Shown here one piece after another: positions 5,370 through 5,716 of a stretch of 5,716 nt of DNA. A program made the translations under genes and the position numbers. Positions within the stretch are counted from its first letter, which is position 1. Each line of letters begins with the position of its first letter. The stretch comes from Deinococcus sp. (GTDB taxonomy: Bacteria; Deinococcota; Deinococci; Deinococcales; Deinococcaceae): NCBI GenBank assembly GCA_030524065.1, contig JAUNHF010000122.1, positions 1 through 5,716 of the forward strand, read 5' to 3'. A model generated the notes under the pieces. The model searched no databases. It was not told the DNA's origin and was given only the letters and a program-made list of their open reading frames with translations.

Positions 5370-5716
5370 ATGCGAATCGTAATTGTGGGCGGCGTGGCCG
5401 CTGGAATGAGCGCTGCCAGCCGGGCGCAGCGCCACAGCCCGGACGCCGACATCGTGGTGTTCGAGGCGGGCGAATACATCTCGTACGCGGCCTGTGGGCT
5501 GCCCTACGCCCTGGGCGGCGAGCTCAAGGAAGCGGGGTTTGGGCGGCTGGTGATCCGCACGCCCGAGCAGATGCGTGGGCGGGGCATCTCGGTGCGGCTG
5601 GGGCACCGGGTCGAGGGCATAGACCCCCGCGCCGGCACTGTGACAGTGCGCGGCCCAGATGGGGCGACTGCGGCCGAACCCTATGACCGCCTGCTGCTGG
5701 CGACCGGTTCCGAGCC
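5370..5716 (+). CDS. CoA-disulfide reductase-like FAD/NAD(P)H oxidoreductase, C-terminus cut by window edge
   Basis: N-terminal 115 residues of a flavoprotein disulfide reductase. The FAD-binding Rossmann motif is VGGVAAG (6-12), the ribose-binding acidic residue follows a strand at FE (31-32), and SYAACGLPY (38-46) carries the single redox Cys42 typical of CoA-disulfide reductases and the related NADH oxidase/peroxidase group. The ATG motif at 111-113 (LLLATGSE) closes the first FAD segment. The CGLPY wording fits CoA-disulfide reductase better than NADH peroxidase. Family members are about 440-450 residues, or longer with a C-terminal rhodanese domain, so most of the gene lies outside. The ATG at 5370 is set by the Rossmann strand beginning at residue 2; GGGG lies four bases upstream as a modest ribosome binding site. 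The likely role is thiol/disulfide or NAD(P)H redox balance; substrate is uncertain. Confidence 0.88.
   Translation, partial: MRIVIVGGVAAGMSAASRAQRHSPDADIVVFEAGEYISYAACGLPYALGGELKEAGFGRLVIRTPEQMRGRGISVRLGHRVEGIDPRAGTVTVRGPDGATAAEPYDRLLLATGSE

Overview
The window comes from a GC-rich bacterial chromosome. Deinococcus or a relative is my best guess. The reasons are the base composition, promoters whose -10 box sits 6-7 bases before an ATG (leaderless messages, common in that phylum), and a single-cysteine flavoprotein disulfide reductase next to a lipoprotein 5'-nucleotidase. The genus is an inference from reading alone; no gene here proves it.

Left part, minus strand (1-3436): a tryptophan-biosynthesis operon in the order trpL-trpE-trpG-trpD. 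TrpE and TrpG are the two subunits of anthranilate synthase (chorismate + glutamine to anthranilate). TrpD then joins anthranilate to PRPP. trpE and trpG overlap by four bases (ATGA), and trpD follows after 59 bases with its own strong ribosome binding site. trpD runs off the left edge, lacking roughly its last 40 residues.

The control region (3229-3436, minus strand) is the most interesting part. A near-perfect promoter (TTGACA, 17 bases, TACACT) places its start point on or next to the first ATG of a 20-codon leader peptide with three consecutive Trp codons. The RNA can fold into a 1:2 hairpin starting at the third Trp codon, an alternative 2:3 antiterminator, and a 3:4 terminator followed by seven T. 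This is the layout of ribosome-mediated trp attenuation, apparently working from a leaderless leader peptide. Downstream, a fifth strand can pair with strand 4 in read-through RNA and competes with a small hairpin beside the trpE ribosome binding site.

Right part, plus strand (3474-5716): a divergent gene for a secreted lipoprotein 5'-nucleotidase/metallophosphatase, also with a leaderless-type -10 box, ends in a good intrinsic terminator. After a 175-base spacer comes the start of a CoA-disulfide-reductase-like flavoprotein, cut by the right edge. These two genes have no evident link to tryptophan synthesis.
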